A stretch of 64,000 bases of DNA from Acidobacteriota bacterium (lineage in GTDB: Bacteria; Acidobacteriota; Vicinamibacteria; Vicinamibacterales; CAVVIG01): the NCBI GenBank assembly GCA_018268955.1, contig JAFDVO010000017.1:111890-175889 (forward strand). Direction: 5' to 3'. A model generated the notes under the pieces. That model worked only from the letters and a program-made list of their open reading frames with translations, was not told where the DNA came from and searched no databases. A program made the position numbers and the translations under genes. Positions 1 to 9,810 of the stretch are shown piece after piece (position 1 is the stretch's first letter; each line of letters opens with the position of its first letter).

Positions 1-92
1 ACCCGCCCGCTACGCACGATCCGCCCGCTACGCACGACCCGACCGCTACGGCCGTCCCGTCGTAGCCGCCACGCTTCAGCGTGGCGGACCCA
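1..92. repeat. REP-like hairpin cluster (CTACG/CGTAG words)
   Basis: Three copies of the word CGCTACG or CCGCTACG precede a complete palindrome at about 61-87: CGTAGC, then a GC stem, a CTTCAG loop and the complementary stem. The same design recurs at 7397-7422, 7534-7559, 53321-53346 and 61721-61808. The position just past the end of the rluA-like gene fits an intergenic REP element. No coding sequence is seen here. Confidence 0.7.
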
Positions 93-1052
93 TCACATCG
101 TCCCCGCGGCGGCGAGACCGCACATATCGAGAAGCGCCTGCATGTCCTCCGGTACGGGCGCGTGGACGACGACGCGCGTGTTGGTGAAGGGGTGGTCGAA
201 CGCGAGCCGCCATGCGTGCAGCGCCTGTCGATCGAAGACGACCCGCGTGCTCCGCGATGAATCGCCGTACTTCGCGTCGCCAACAATCGGCCATCCCCGT
301 GCGGCGAGATGCACGCGGATCTGGTGCATCCGTCCGGTGACGAGCTGACACCTGACGAGCGCAACGCGGCAGTCGCCGACCTCTGCCTCGTCGACCCGCT
401 CGAACCGCGTGAGGCTCGGCAAGCCCTCTCCTCGCACCGCCACGACCCGCCGCCTGTCGTCCGGATCGCGTCCGAGGGGCAGGTCGATCGTGCCACGCGG
501 CTGTGTCACCGGACCGAACACGACAGCGAGATAGGTCTTCTCGCTGAAGGATGAGGCGAGCGTCCGCTGCAGGCGTGCGTGCGCCTCGGCCGTTTTCGCG
601 ATGAGCACGGCACCTGACGTGTGCTTGTCCAGCCGACCGACGAGCGACGGCCGCTGCCCCGCTGGCCATCCCTGCGCGTGCGCGAGCACCCGATTGAGGA
701 GCGAACCGCTGGGGTGCCGGAATGTCGGATGCGAGACGATGCCCGCCGGCTTGCCAACGATGAGCAGGTGCTCATCCTCGTAGAGGCAATCAAGCGGTCC
801 CGCCTCGGCGAGGACCGGCACCGGCGGTTCCTCATCAGGCAGTTCAACGCTGACGGCATCGCCGAACGCCACTCGCGCCGCCACCCGCGCGACGACAGCG
901 CCGTTCACGCGGACACGCTCGCTCGCAATCCACGCCTGCACCCGCGTGCGGGTGGCTCGCGGCAGATCCGTCAGGTGCCGCCGCAGGACGAGGTCGAGCC
1001 GACGTCCCGCATCTCCGCGATCGGCGGTGATGAGACGAGTAGGGAGAGCCAA
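93..1052 (-). CDS. RluA-family pseudouridine synthase
   Basis: This protein of about 319 residues isomerises uridine to pseudouridine in rRNA or tRNA. An S4-like RNA-binding region fills roughly residues 15-70. It is followed by the RluA/RluC/RluD catalytic core, with the signature GRLDKHTSG around residues 139-146, where Asp142 is the expected catalytic aspartate. Near the end, VTGRMHQIRVH and PIVGDAKYG are further family motifs. The start at 1052 is a TTG with no well-spaced ribosome-binding site, so the N-terminus is uncertain. Whether it is RluA, RluC or RluD by specificity cannot be told from sequence alone. Confidence 0.9.
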   Translation of the reverse strand: MALPTRLITADRGDAGRRLDLVLRRHLTDLPRATRTRVQAWIASERVRVNGAVVARVAARVAFGDAVSVELPDEEPPVPVLAEAGPLDCLYEDEHLLIVGKPAGIVSHPTFRHPSGSLLNRVLAHAQGWPAGQRPSLVGRLDKHTSGAVLIAKTAEAHARLQRTLASSFSEKTYLAVVFGPVTQPRGTIDLPLGRDPDDRRRVVAVRGEGLPSLTRFERVDEAEVGDCRVALVRCQLVTGRMHQIRVHLAARGWPIVGDAKYGDSSRSTRVVFDRQALHAWRLAFDHPFTNTRVVVHAPVPEDMQALLDMCGLAAAGTM

Positions 1053-1080
1053 TCACCTCATCGTACCCGGACTGTCGATG

Positions 1081-1112
1081 GCAGGCAGGGCAGGCAGGGC
1101 AGGCAGGGCAGA
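1081..1112. repeat. GGCAGG short tandem repeat
   Basis: About five head-to-tail copies of GGCAGG or GGCAGGGCAG lie between the divergent rluA-like and subtilase genes. The same word is expanded far more at 53036-53240. Confidence 0.75.
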
Positions 1113-1218
1113 CGGGCCTGACCCCTCCTAACCCACATACCGCCGGGTTGCAGCCGTGCGCAGTACCGGCAGAAAGCGTGGCAACGCGCTTGCGTTCGAA
1201 CGCCGCGGAGAGTTCCCA

Positions 1219-4128
1219 GTGACAGTGAACGTCAGCTCGTCGATTCTCGCCCGGTGTGCGTGCGTGCTCGGCTGTGCCGTGGCCATTGCCCACACCGAGA
1301 CCGCGACCGCCGCGCCGCGAACCCGTGGTGATGAGGTCGCGCGCGGTCACCGTGCCGCTGCCGGCGAAGTGCTCGTGCGCGTGCGTCCGGGCACCGCACT
1401 GCGCGCGATGCTTCGCGATCCACTCGGCGATGTCGAGAACGAGGAGGCGCTCGCCGGTGGGCGCTGGCGGGTTGTCCGATCGCGATCGCGGTCGGCCGAT
1501 GTCCTCGCGCGCATCATGAGCGCCCGAACGGACGTCGAGGTCGCCGAGCCGAACTTCGCCGTGCGGCTGACCGGCAGCCCTGACGATCTCACGGGACCGC
1601 TGTGGGCCCTCCAGAACACCGGCCAGTCGCTTCCGAACGGCGAGGCCGGCACACCCGGCGTGGACCTGGACGCCGTGCACGCGTGGGACGTCACCCAGGG
1701 CTCCCGCCGCATCGTCGTCGCGACGGTCGATACGGGCGTGGCGCAGCAACACCGGGACCTCGCGGCGAACCTCTGAACCGCGCCGCGTGCGTTCACCGTG
1801 ACGCTCGGTGGCGTGGCGCTCTCGTGCCCGGCCGGCAGCCATGGCTACAACGCCGTCGCGCACTCCTGCGATCCTGAGGACGACAACGGCCACGGCACGC
1901 ACGTGGCTGGCAGCATCGGCGCGATCGGGAACAACACCGCTGGCGTGGTCGGCGTGAACTGGGCGACGAGCATCATGGCGCTCAGATTCATGGACAACAG
2001 CGGCACGGGCTACATCTCTGACGTGGTGAACGCGATCGAGTTCGCGGTGCAGGTGAAGCAGATCTTCGCGTCGACCGGCGACGCGGACGTCCGTGTGCTG
2101 AACAACAGCTGGAGCGGCGGAGGATTTTCGCAGGCGCTCAGCGACGAGATCGCGCGGGCCGATGCTGCGGGGATGCTGTTCGTGGCGTCCGCCGGGAACG
2201 GCACGCTCGACCACGAAGCAACCCCCACCTATCCCGCGGATTACGCGGGCGCGAACGTCCTGACCGTTGCCGCCACCGACTACCGGGATCAGCTCGCGTC
2301 GTTTTCCGATTACGGCGCCACGCACGTGCATCTCGGCGCGCCTGGCGTCCTCATCTACTCCACCGCGTTGTCCAGCGGTGACCCGGGAGGCACCTATGAA
2401 CTGCGCAGCGGCACGTCGATGTCGGCTGCGTATACGTCCGGCGTCGCGGCGCTGGTTCTCTCGCATTGCAGTTACTCACCCGGCGCGTTGCGCGATGCGC
2501 TGATCAGGACCGGCGTGCCTATCCCTGCCCTTGCCGGGAAGACATCGTCGGGCCGCCGTCTCACCGCGTCAGCCGCCGTACGGTCATGTGACGGCACGTC
2601 CGCGGCATCGCCGGACGTCGTCGTGCACGCGAAGGACATCGCCACAACCGACGTGCATGGGGCGTGGGTGAGACAGGCCGACGCAACGGCTGCTGACGGC
2701 GTTCGCCTGGGCACACCGGACGCGGGCTGGTCGTCGACCTCTGCGCCTGTGGCGCAGCCGGCTGACTACGTCGATGTGCGCGTACCCGTGGAGGCGGGGC
2801 GCCCATATCGCGTGTGGCTCCGCCTGAAGGCCTCTGGCGACTCGAAATGGAACGACTCGGTCTGGCTGCAGTTCAGCGACGCTCGTGTGAACGGTGCGCG
2901 CGCCTACGCGATCAACTCGAGTGCGGGCCTCGCCGTGAACCTGGAGAACTGCTCGAACTGCGGAGTGTCGGGCTGGGGATGGCAGGACGGCGCCTACTGG
3001 CTCGCGCGGACGACCGTCACCTTCGGCAGCTCGGGGACGCAGACGATACGCATCCAGACCCGTGAGGACGGTGTGGCGTTCGATCAGGTGGTCGTGAGTG
3101 CTGGCGCGTGGGCCAGCACCGCACCGGGTCAGGTGTCTGGCGACTCGACCATCGTGACCTCCAGTGGTTCGACGACGACGTCCACTGGCGCGGGCACCAC
3201 GCCGACGCCGTCCGCGCCGTACAACGGAGTGGCCGCGGCGATCCCGGGCACGATCCAGGTGGAGAACTTCGACAACGGTGGCGACGGCGTCGCGTATCAC
3301 GATACCGACGCCGTGAACAGCGGCGGCCAATATCGCCAGACTGGCGTTGACATCGAAGCCACAGAGGGAGGCGGACAGAACATCGGGTGGGCGGCCGCTG
3401 GTGAGTGGCTCGCGTACACGGTGAATGTCGCGTCTGCCGGATCGTACGCGGCGGACTTCCGGGTTGCCTCGCTGGGGCAGGGCGGCACCATGCACCTCGA
3501 ACTCGATGGCGCCAGCATTTCAGGCCCTGTGCGCGTGCCGGACACAGGCTGGTGGCAGACCTGGCAGGTCGTGTCCACACGCGTCACACTACCTGCCGGC
3601 ACGCACGCACTCCGCCTGGTGATGGACAGTAGCGGCGCCAACGCGGTGGGGAACATCGACTGGATCACGTTTGCGGCAGATGCGCCCGCGGCGCCGGTGC
3701 CGCTGCGGATCATGGCAGTCGACTTCGACAACGGCGCCAACGGCGACACGTACCGGGACGACTCTGCGGGGAATGCCGGCGGGGCGTACCGCGCGACCGA
3801 TGTGGACATCGAACCGTGCGCGGAAGGCGGCTTCAACGTCGGGTGGATCGGTGCGGGTGAGTGGCTCCGCTACACCGTCGACGTGGCCTCGCCCGGCAAC
3901 TACCTGCTGCAGTTCCGCGTGGCCTCTCCGTCCGGAGGCGGCTCGCTGCACGTCAATGCCGGCGGTACGAACGTGTCGGGCGCGGTCTCCGTTCCTGTGA
4001 CAGGGAGCTGGCAGTCGTGGACGACCGTGTCCGCGCCGGTCACCCTCGCCGCCGGCCGGCAGGCGCTCACCGTCTCGTTCGACGCAGGCGGCTTCAACCT
4101 GCGTTTCATCGACATGACGGCGCGCTGA
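1219..4128 (+). pseudogene. Secreted S8 subtilase with two CBM6-like modules, interrupted by an in-frame TGA
   Basis: A signal peptide follows a GTG at 1219 that has GGAG seven bases upstream. Next come an inhibitor-like propeptide and a subtilase domain with the catalytic Asp in VATVDTGV, His in NGHGTHVAG and Ser in SGTSMSA. A TGA at 1774-1776 splits the gene between the Asp and His motifs. The frame is unchanged on both sides, so this is a nonsense change and not a frameshift. The downstream part has an Ig/GOLD-like region and two CBM6-like modules, each with an xGEWLxYTV motif (about 3240-3690 and 3710-4125). As drawn, the gene would give a short inactive product unless TGA is read through or is a base-call error. 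A Trp codon (TGG) at this position would fit related proteins. Confidence 0.85.
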
Positions 4129-4152
4129 GCCGCACGGGTCTACACTGACGAG

Positions 4153-5613
4153 GTGACCACCTCACCTTCCCAGCGCGACCGGCTGGCCGTACTTGCCGCG
4201 AACGCCATGCGCGAGCGGGGCCTGGAGCCCGACTTTCCTCCGGAGGCGCTCGCGCAGGCGGCTGCAGTCGCGCCTTCCGGTGACCGTCTCGACGCTCACG
4301 TGCGTGACCTGCGCACGTTGCCGTGGTGCTCGATCGACAACGACGACTCAAAGGATCTCGACCAGCTCTCCGCGGCGGAGCGGCTGCCCGATGGTCGCGT
4401 GCGTGTCCTCGTCGCCATCGCGGACGTGGATGTGGCCGCCGCGAAAGGCTCGCCGATCGACAGGCACGCGGCCGTGAACACCACCTCGGTCTACACGCCC
4501 GCCCGCGTGTTCCCGATGCTCCCGCCGCGGCTCTCGAACGACGTCACCTCGCTCAACGCCGATGCGGACCGGCTCTCGATCGTGATCGAGTTCGTCGTCG
4601 CACCGGACGGCACACTGGGCGAGGACGATGTCTACGGGGCGTACGTCAGGAACCGCGCGCACCTGGTCTACGACGATGTCGATGCGTATCTCGCCGGCCG
4701 TGGGCCGTTGCCAGACGCCGCGCGCGTCGACGGCATGCGTGACCAGATCGAACTGCAGGACGGAACGGCGCAGGCGCTCTCGCGACACCGCCATGAGATG
4801 GGCGCCCTCGATTTCGATATTGCCGAGACGCGCGTGCGATTCGAGGGAGACACGCTCGACAGGCTCGAGCCCGAGCTGCCGAACCGTGCGAAGGCGCTGA
4901 TCGAGAACTTGATGATCGCCGCCAACGGCGTGGTGGCCAGGTTCCTCGACCGGCGTGGCTCGCCCTCGATCAGGCGCGTGGTTCACGAGCCGGCTCGCTG
5001 GGATCGTATCGTCGCAATTGCGTCAGGGTTCGGCTATCGGCTGCCGCCGACTCCAGACGTTCGGGCGCTGTCGGCTTTCCTCCAGGAGCGTCGGCGCACG
5101 CGTCCGGCCGACTTCCCTGAACTGTCCCACGCGATCATCCGCCTCGTGGGGGCTGGTGAGTATCTCGTCGACACGCCGCAGACCGACGCGCCGGGCCACT
5201 TCGCGCTCGCCGTGAAGGACTACACCCACTCGACAGCGCCAAACCGCCGCTACACCGACCTGCTGACGCAGCGGCTGGTGAAGGCGGTCCTGCGGGGCGA
5301 ACCTTCACCGTACTCGCTTGACGAGCTCACCGGCTTCGCGCGGCTCTGCACGCAGCGGGAAGACGATGCGAACCGGGTCGAGCGGCAGGTGCGGAAGTCC
5401 GCGGCGGCGATGCTGGTGGCCAATCGGATCGGCCAGCAGTTCGATGCGGTGGTGACTGGCGCGTCGAGCAAGGGCACGTACGTGAGGACGTTCGCGCCGC
5501 ACATTGAGGGGCGCGTCGTGCACGGCGAGCGCGGGCTCGACGTCGGCGACCGCGTGACCGTTCGGCTGGCCGGTGTCGACGTCCAGCGCGGGTTCATCGA
5601 CTTCGCGGTTTGA
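4153..5613 (+). CDS. RNB-domain exoribonuclease (RNase II/R family, short form)
   Basis: Predicted 3'-5' exoribonuclease of 486 residues. The RNB active-site motif is at residues 61-71 (IDNDDSKDLDQ). Asp62, Asp68 and Asp70 match the first three metal-binding aspartates of RNase II; the fourth is replaced by Gln. Other family blocks are PARVFPMLPPRLSND and the HSTAPNRRYTDLLTQR region. A small S1-like domain occupies the last 70 residues. The N-terminal cold-shock domains of full RNase R are absent, as in other short bacterial RNB proteins. The GTG start overlaps its weak ribosome-binding site, so Met19 (position 4207) is an alternative start. Confidence 0.88.
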   Translation: MTTSPSQRDRLAVLAANAMRERGLEPDFPPEALAQAAAVAPSGDRLDAHVRDLRTLPWCSIDNDDSKDLDQLSAAERLPDGRVRVLVAIADVDVAAAKGSPIDRHAAVNTTSVYTPARVFPMLPPRLSNDVTSLNADADRLSIVIEFVVAPDGTLGEDDVYGAYVRNRAHLVYDDVDAYLAGRGPLPDAARVDGMRDQIELQDGTAQALSRHRHEMGALDFDIAETRVRFEGDTLDRLEPELPNRAKALIENLMIAANGVVARFLDRRGSPSIRRVVHEPARWDRIVAIASGFGYRLPPTPDVRALSAFLQERRRTRPADFPELSHAIIRLVGAGEYLVDTPQTDAPGHFALAVKDYTHSTAPNRRYTDLLTQRLVKAVLRGEPSPYSLDELTGFARLCTQREDDANRVERQVRKSAAAMLVANRIGQQFDAVVTGASSKGTYVRTFAPHIEGRVVHGERGLDVGDRVTVRLAGVDVQRGFIDFAV

Positions 5614-5701
5614 CGGCCTGCTCGCTGAGTCCTTACGCCTGCTTCATGGTGGTCTCACGCGTGTTTGATGTCCGGCGCGTAGCATGGGGACGGAGGTGCG
5701 T

Positions 5702-6118
5702 ATGAGCTGGCGTCAGGTTGCAGCAGGCGTGCTGGTGATGGTCGCGTGTGCCGGTCTGCCCGTGGCTCAGGCCGCGCAGGCGCAGCACAAGGGGACGAAG
5801 GCGGCCGCGGCAGGTACCAAGGGCGGCGGGAAGGCGGCGGCCGGCGCCGCAGACTCGGCGACGCTGCTCGACATCAACACCGCGACGAAGGAGCAGTTGT
5901 CGACGCTCTCCGGCATCGGCGACGCGTACTCCGACAAGATCATCGCAGGGCGGCCGTACAAGACGAAGGCGGACCTCGTGAGCCGCAACATCATCCCGTC
6001 GGCCACCTACGACAAGATCAAGGGGCAGATCGTTGCGCGGCAGGCGGCCGGTGCCACGACGGCTCGCGCGTCGGGCGCGGCGAAAGGCACCGGCAAGAAG
6101 TCCGGCGCCAAGCACTGA
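5702..6118 (+). CDS. Secreted helix-hairpin-helix (ComEA-like) protein
   Basis: A 138-residue protein with a signal peptide (about residues 1-26) and a Gly/Ala/Lys-rich linker. A single HhH unit begins LLDINTATKEQL and has the GIGDAYSDKI hairpin, the non-specific DNA-binding motif of ComEA-type proteins. The ATG at 5702 is preferred over 5684 because GGAGG lies five bases upstream. A role in periplasmic DNA binding or uptake is inferred from the family; no other competence genes are nearby. The last 25 residues are basic and Gly/Ala-rich. Confidence 0.8.
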   Translation: MSWRQVAAGVLVMVACAGLPVAQAAQAQHKGTKAAAAGTKGGGKAAAGAADSATLLDINTATKEQLSTLSGIGDAYSDKIIAGRPYKTKADLVSRNIIPSATYDKIKGQIVARQAAGATTARASGAAKGTGKKSGAKH

Positions 6119-6131
6119 GACGCGGCCCGCG

Positions 6132-6629
6132 TCACGGCTGGCTGACGCAGCGCTCGGCGAGGACCTTGAACGACTCGACCTGCAGCCTCTGCGATCCCGC
6201 GGCGGTGGCGGCCCCGCCACTGCCGCGTCCGGAGGTGACGGGCGGCATCACCGTCCCGGTGACCTGCAGGCGTGCGCCCTGGTGCCGTTCGAGCTCTGCC
6301 TCACGGCCCTTCAAGCCGAAGGTCGCCATCGTCTCGCGACCACTGGTTCCAACCGCCCCGGTGGACGGACGCGCGTCCACCTGGTCCCCGGTCACCCGAT
6401 GCGCCTCGTGGAGCAGGAACGCATCAACCATCACGCCGCTGTTCGCCTCGTCATCGGCCGTGTTCGGCGCGGCAGAGGTGCCGACGACCGTGCCGCCGAG
6501 CGAGCCGTTGCGTTGCGCGCGATCAAGGCACCCGACGACGGTGATTCGTTCCGCGGTTGCGCCCGGTGTCTGGGCGAGCACGCCGGTGGTGCAGGCGGCG
6601 ATGGCAAGGCCGAGCAGGCTGAGCTTCAT
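6132..6629 (-). CDS. Small secreted protein, possible OB-fold
   Basis: The ATG at 6629 follows a strong AGGAGG with seven-base spacing. This gives a 165-residue protein with a signal peptide ending near VLAQTPG. The mature part begins ITVVGCLDRA and has a second conserved-looking block, ARLQVTGTV, in a beta-rich region. The pattern resembles small OB-fold periplasmic proteins seen in this phylum, but this is a resemblance only. Two cysteines remain in the mature part (GCLD and the C-terminal ERCVSQP) and could form a disulfide. The gene converges on the HhH gene with a 13-base gap. Function unknown. Confidence 0.6.
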   Translation of the reverse strand: MKLSLLGLAIAACTTGVLAQTPGATAERITVVGCLDRAQRNGSLGGTVVGTSAAPNTADDEANSGVMVDAFLLHEAHRVTGDQVDARPSTGAVGTSGRETMATFGLKGREAELERHQGARLQVTGTVMPPVTSGRGSGGAATAAGSQRLQVESFKVLAERCVSQP

Positions 6630-6809
6630 CACGCTTCCTCCTGTCGACCTGCGGTGCAACCGTCCGGCCAGTGTGGATTAATACGGGCCGCGTCCGACAA
6701 GTTCGCGCTCCCGGATCGGGCCGTACGCGGGACACGTCGAAAACACTGAGCGAATCGCGAACCTGGGCAGCGGTATCTGATTTGCCCTGCCCTGGGTGGG
6801 GAGGTCTGC

Positions 6810-7373
6810 ATGGCGGCGCAACTCGCGGTGCTGGCGATCATCGGCGCGCTGGCAGGATGGGGAATCTGGTACTCGGTGCGAGGGCTGCTGCTGTGGTGGC
6901 GGTTCAAGGACGACCGCATCGTGACCTGCCCGGAAACGGGTGAGCCGGCGCGGGTCCATATCGACGCGGCGCTCGCGATCACGGACGACGCCGGCTCCGC
7001 GCCCGCGCCACTGACGGCCTGCTCTCGCTGGGCTGAGCGCGGCCAGTGCGACCAGCCGTGCTGCCAGTCCGCGCACACAGCGGGGATCTCACCAGCGGAA
7101 GCCGTTCACGCGTGGGCGAAAGGGCGCGACTGCGCGCTCTGCCACGCGCCGCTCGCGGAATCGCGCCTGAGCGGCCACCACATCGCGCTGCTCGAACCGG
7201 GCGGGGCCACGAAGGAGTGGACCGACGTTCCCGCGGAGCGCCTGCCGCTGGCGCTCGTCACCAGCCTGCCGGTCTGCTGGAACTGCCACGTGGCGGAAAC
7301 GTTCCGGCGGATGCATCCGGAGTTGGTGACGGATCGCGACGAGGCGACCGTCCACGTGCACCGCGGGGACTGA
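6810..7373 (+). CDS. Membrane-anchored Cys-rich protein with two CXXCH motifs
   Basis: A 187-residue protein. One N-terminal membrane segment (about residues 4-21) is followed by Arg/Lys-rich sequence, which predicts a cytoplasmic C-terminal part. That part holds clustered cysteines: a CPETG motif, a C(x8)CDQPCC cluster, and CALCH and CWNCH. CXXCH normally signals haem c, but haem c is attached outside the membrane. With this topology the cysteines more likely bind zinc. No homologue family was recognised. It lies between a secreted protein and a repeat island, with no clear operon partner. Confidence 0.6.
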   Translation: MAAQLAVLAIIGALAGWGIWYSVRGLLLWWRFKDDRIVTCPETGEPARVHIDAALAITDDAGSAPAPLTACSRWAERGQCDQPCCQSAHTAGISPAEAVHAWAKGRDCALCHAPLAESRLSGHHIALLEPGGATKEWTDVPAERLPLALVTSLPVCWNCHVAETFRRMHPELVTDRDEATVHVHRGD

Positions 7374-7394
7374 GGCGCGGGATTGATGCCAGCG

Positions 7395-7562
7395 TCGGGC
7401 GGGCTGAAGCCCGCCCGCTACGACCTTCACCTGTGTAGCCCGCCCGCTGCGACCTGCACTGCGGGGCCGCCGGCTAGTGCCTTCACTCCTGCGTCCTCCG
7501 GCGACGATCGTCCAACCGCGACGCTTGTCCCTTCGTAGCGGCGGGGCTTCAGCCCCGCCGTC
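7395..7562. repeat. Two REP-like palindromes with half-sites
   Basis: The palindrome at 7397-7422 (GGGCGGG stem, CTGAAG loop, GCTACG flank) is in reverse orientation. The palindrome at 7534-7559 (CGTAGC flank, GGCGGGG stem, CTTCAG loop) is in forward orientation. Incomplete units lie between, at about 7420-7460. The stems differ in sequence but each is internally complementary, while the loop and GTAG flank are constant. The pair lies between the Cys-rich protein gene and the convergent epoxide hydrolase gene. Confidence 0.75.
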
Positions 7563-7583
7563 CGGCTTCATCGCTCTCGACGC

Positions 7584-8825
7584 TCAACGCGGCGCTTGCC
7601 GCAGCGGCCTGAAGAACTCCCGCACGTCGTTGAGCAGCAGGTCCGGCTGCTCCAATGCCGCGAAATGCCCGCCACGCGCCATTGGCGTCCACCGCACCAG
7701 GTTGTAGCGCGCTTCCACCCACTTGCGCGGGGGCGTCGTGATCTCCTTCGGGAACAGCGCGCATGCGGTCGGTACCGTCACGCGCCCGTTGACCGGCGGA
7801 GCCACGCGGTTCTCGTAGTAGATCCGCGTGCTCGACGCGGCGGTCTGCGTCGCCCAGTAGATCGTGATGTTCGTGAGGAGGTCGTCCTTCGAGAAGCGGC
7901 TCTCGATGTTGTCCCCGCAGTCGCACCACGCGTGGAACTTCTCGACGATCCAGGAGGCGAGGCCGGCGGGTGAGTCCGTCAGGCCCACACCCAGCGTCTG
8001 CGGCTTCGTTCCCTGGATCTGCTGGTACGCGCGCTCGTTCTCCATGCGGGCGTTCGTCTCGTTCATCAGCGTCACTTCGGCGTCCGGAACCCCCTCGAGC
8101 GCAGTAGGCCCGCCCGGCGACGGCGCGATGCAGAAGTTCAGGTGCAGGCCCGCGACATGCGACGCGTCGTTCAGCGCGATGATGCGGCTGATGATACCGC
8201 CCCAGTCGCCACCCTGCACGCCGTACCGCGTGTATCCCAGCCGCGCCATCAGCTTCGCGATGATCCCTGCCATCTTCTCCGGGCTGTAACCGCGATCCTT
8301 CGGCCGCTCGGAGAAGCCGAAGCCCGGGAGCGAGATGGCGACGACCGTGAACGCGTCCTCCGGCCGGCCGCCGTATTTCACCGGATCGGTTAGCGGACCG
8401 ATGATCTTGTGGAACTCGTAAATGGAGCCTGGCCAGCCGTGCGTCAGCACGAGCGGCATCGCGTTCGGCACCTGTGACTTCTGGTGAATGAAATGGATCC
8501 GGAGGCCGTCGATGGTCGTCGTGAACTGGTCGAACTCGTTCAGCTTCCGCTCCTGCGCGCGCCAGTCGAACCGGTCGCGCCAGTAGTCGACCAGTGTCTT
8601 CAGGTACGCGGTGTCGGTGCCGTAGTCCCAGCCGACATTCTCCAGTTGGTCCGGCCAGCGCGTGCGCGAGAGACGTGCCTTCAGATCCTGCAGCACCGCG
8701 TCAGGGATGCTGATCTTGTACGGCACGATCGCGGACTCCGCGTCGCGCGCCTGCCCCGAGACCGTGGAGATCGCGCCGGCAGCCATGGCCAGCGCCAGGA
8801 CGGCGCCCCGGAATAATGTCTTCAT
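7584..8825 (-). CDS. Secreted epoxide hydrolase (alpha/beta hydrolase, EHN family)
   Basis: A 413-residue protein with a signal peptide (cleavage near VSGQARD) and an N-terminal epoxide hydrolase domain (about residues 30-140). The alpha/beta hydrolase fold carries the oxyanion motif HGWPGS, the nucleophile Asp in GGDWGG and the catalytic His in GGHFAALEQP. These are the hallmarks of microsomal-type epoxide hydrolases that open epoxides to diols. Length matches the family. The ATG at 8825 is supported by the signal peptide directly after it. The gene ends beside the REP island and its start abuts a truncated gene on the other strand. Confidence 0.9.
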   Translation of the reverse strand: MKTLFRGAVLALAMAAGAISTVSGQARDAESAIVPYKISIPDAVLQDLKARLSRTRWPDQLENVGWDYGTDTAYLKTLVDYWRDRFDWRAQERKLNEFDQFTTTIDGLRIHFIHQKSQVPNAMPLVLTHGWPGSIYEFHKIIGPLTDPVKYGGRPEDAFTVVAISLPGFGFSERPKDRGYSPEKMAGIIAKLMARLGYTRYGVQGGDWGGIISRIIALNDASHVAGLHLNFCIAPSPGGPTALEGVPDAEVTLMNETNARMENERAYQQIQGTKPQTLGVGLTDSPAGLASWIVEKFHAWCDCGDNIESRFSKDDLLTNITIYWATQTAASSTRIYYENRVAPPVNGRVTVPTACALFPKEITTPPRKWVEARYNLVRWTPMARGGHFAALEQPDLLLNDVREFFRPLRQAPR

Positions 8826-8829
8826 GGCG

Positions 8830-9705
8830 GGGAAGTCTAGCAGGTGCGCGGCACTGCAGTCGCTCCCGTATTATCAGTTCCGGCCGCTGCTCTGGTACTT
8901 CTGGGACCGGCACTGGACGTGGGGGCACACGATGTCCGGGCTGACGCTGCAGCTCGACCTCGCCATGCTCACGCTCCTGTTGTTCGGCGTGGCCGCGCGG
9001 GTGCTCAGGCGGACCGTCGCACGGATGCCCCGTGAGTGGCCGGCACTGGCAGTGCCCGCCCTCCTGTGCCTGCTCCTGCAGATGCACTGGACCGAGCCGT
9101 TCTACCTGCACGTGCCGGGCGCTGCCTACGTCCAGTTCCCCTGGCGTCTGCTGGCGATCATCACGCCGTGCCTGATCGCGCTCGCCTACCTGCTTGCCGA
9201 CCACGTCGAGCCGCGCGAGGCCAGGCTCGTCTTCATTGCCGCCGCGTGCGCGTGGACGGTCGCGGGCTCGGGCGCGTTCGTCCCGCTCGTTGACGCGCGC
9301 ATTCCGATCGATCCGCCTTCGCTGCAGGGCGCGAACTTCTCGGGCTATCGCGAGTTCGAACCGACAGCGGCCCCGCCACTCGGAACCGTGCGTGAGGCGG
9401 TCGTCGCGCGCTGGCGGGACGCTGGCTGTCAGGTCGATGCACCGGATCCGTCGCTCGAGTGGGTCGCCATGCAGTTCCGAATCGACTGCGCTCGCGCCGG
9501 CGTCGTCCCGCTCCCGCTGTACGCGACACCGCTGCACCGGATCCAGGTGTCGCGCTTCGACCGCACGCAGCGCTGTTCCGCCGTCCCGGAAATACCCGCT
9601 GTCTGCGGCGTGGTCCTTCCCGCCGGGCCGAGTGCCGTCGACGTGACCATGCCCACTATGGCAGGAATGGTGCGCGACCTGGCGACAGGCATGAACACCA
9701 GATAG
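8830..9705 (+). pseudogene. 5'-truncated polytopic membrane protein remnant
   Basis: The open frame from about 8830 encodes hydrophobic segments (LDLAMLTLLLFGVA, ALLCLLLQMHW, LLAIITPCLIALAYLLA) and a motif YVQFPWRLL. It resembles the C-terminal half of large membrane proteins of the YfhO / 6-pyruvoyl-tetrahydropterin-synthase-related class. Nothing resembling the N-terminal half exists: upstream, the frame runs into the antisense of the epoxide hydrolase gene. An ATG at 8932 could start a 257-residue product, but no ribosome-binding site supports it. I read it as a decaying gene cut by a rearrangement next to the epoxide hydrolase. Confidence 0.55.
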
Positions 9706-9711
9706 CACATC

Positions 9712-9810
9712 CCGAGTTCCGCAGTTCCAGGTTCCCGGTCCCCGAATTCCCAGTTCCCAGTTCCCAGTTCCTGGTTCCTGGTTCCCAGTCCCGAAGCCCA
9801 AGTCCCGATT
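9712..9810. repeat. Stuttered word repeat (CAGTTCC / GGTTCC / AGTCCC)
   Basis: A run of imperfect 7-9 base words built on CCAGTTCC, CTGGTTCC and AGTCCCGA fills the gap between the truncated gene and the convergent DUF4159 gene. Similar runs with other words occur at 44640-44740 and 61815-61890. Confidence 0.7.

Noticed and set aside
844-2466. Minus-strand open frame of 540 codons
   Set aside because: Crosses the rluA-like gene start, a repeat and the subtilase gene; low-complexity translation (CPACPACPAC) and no domain.
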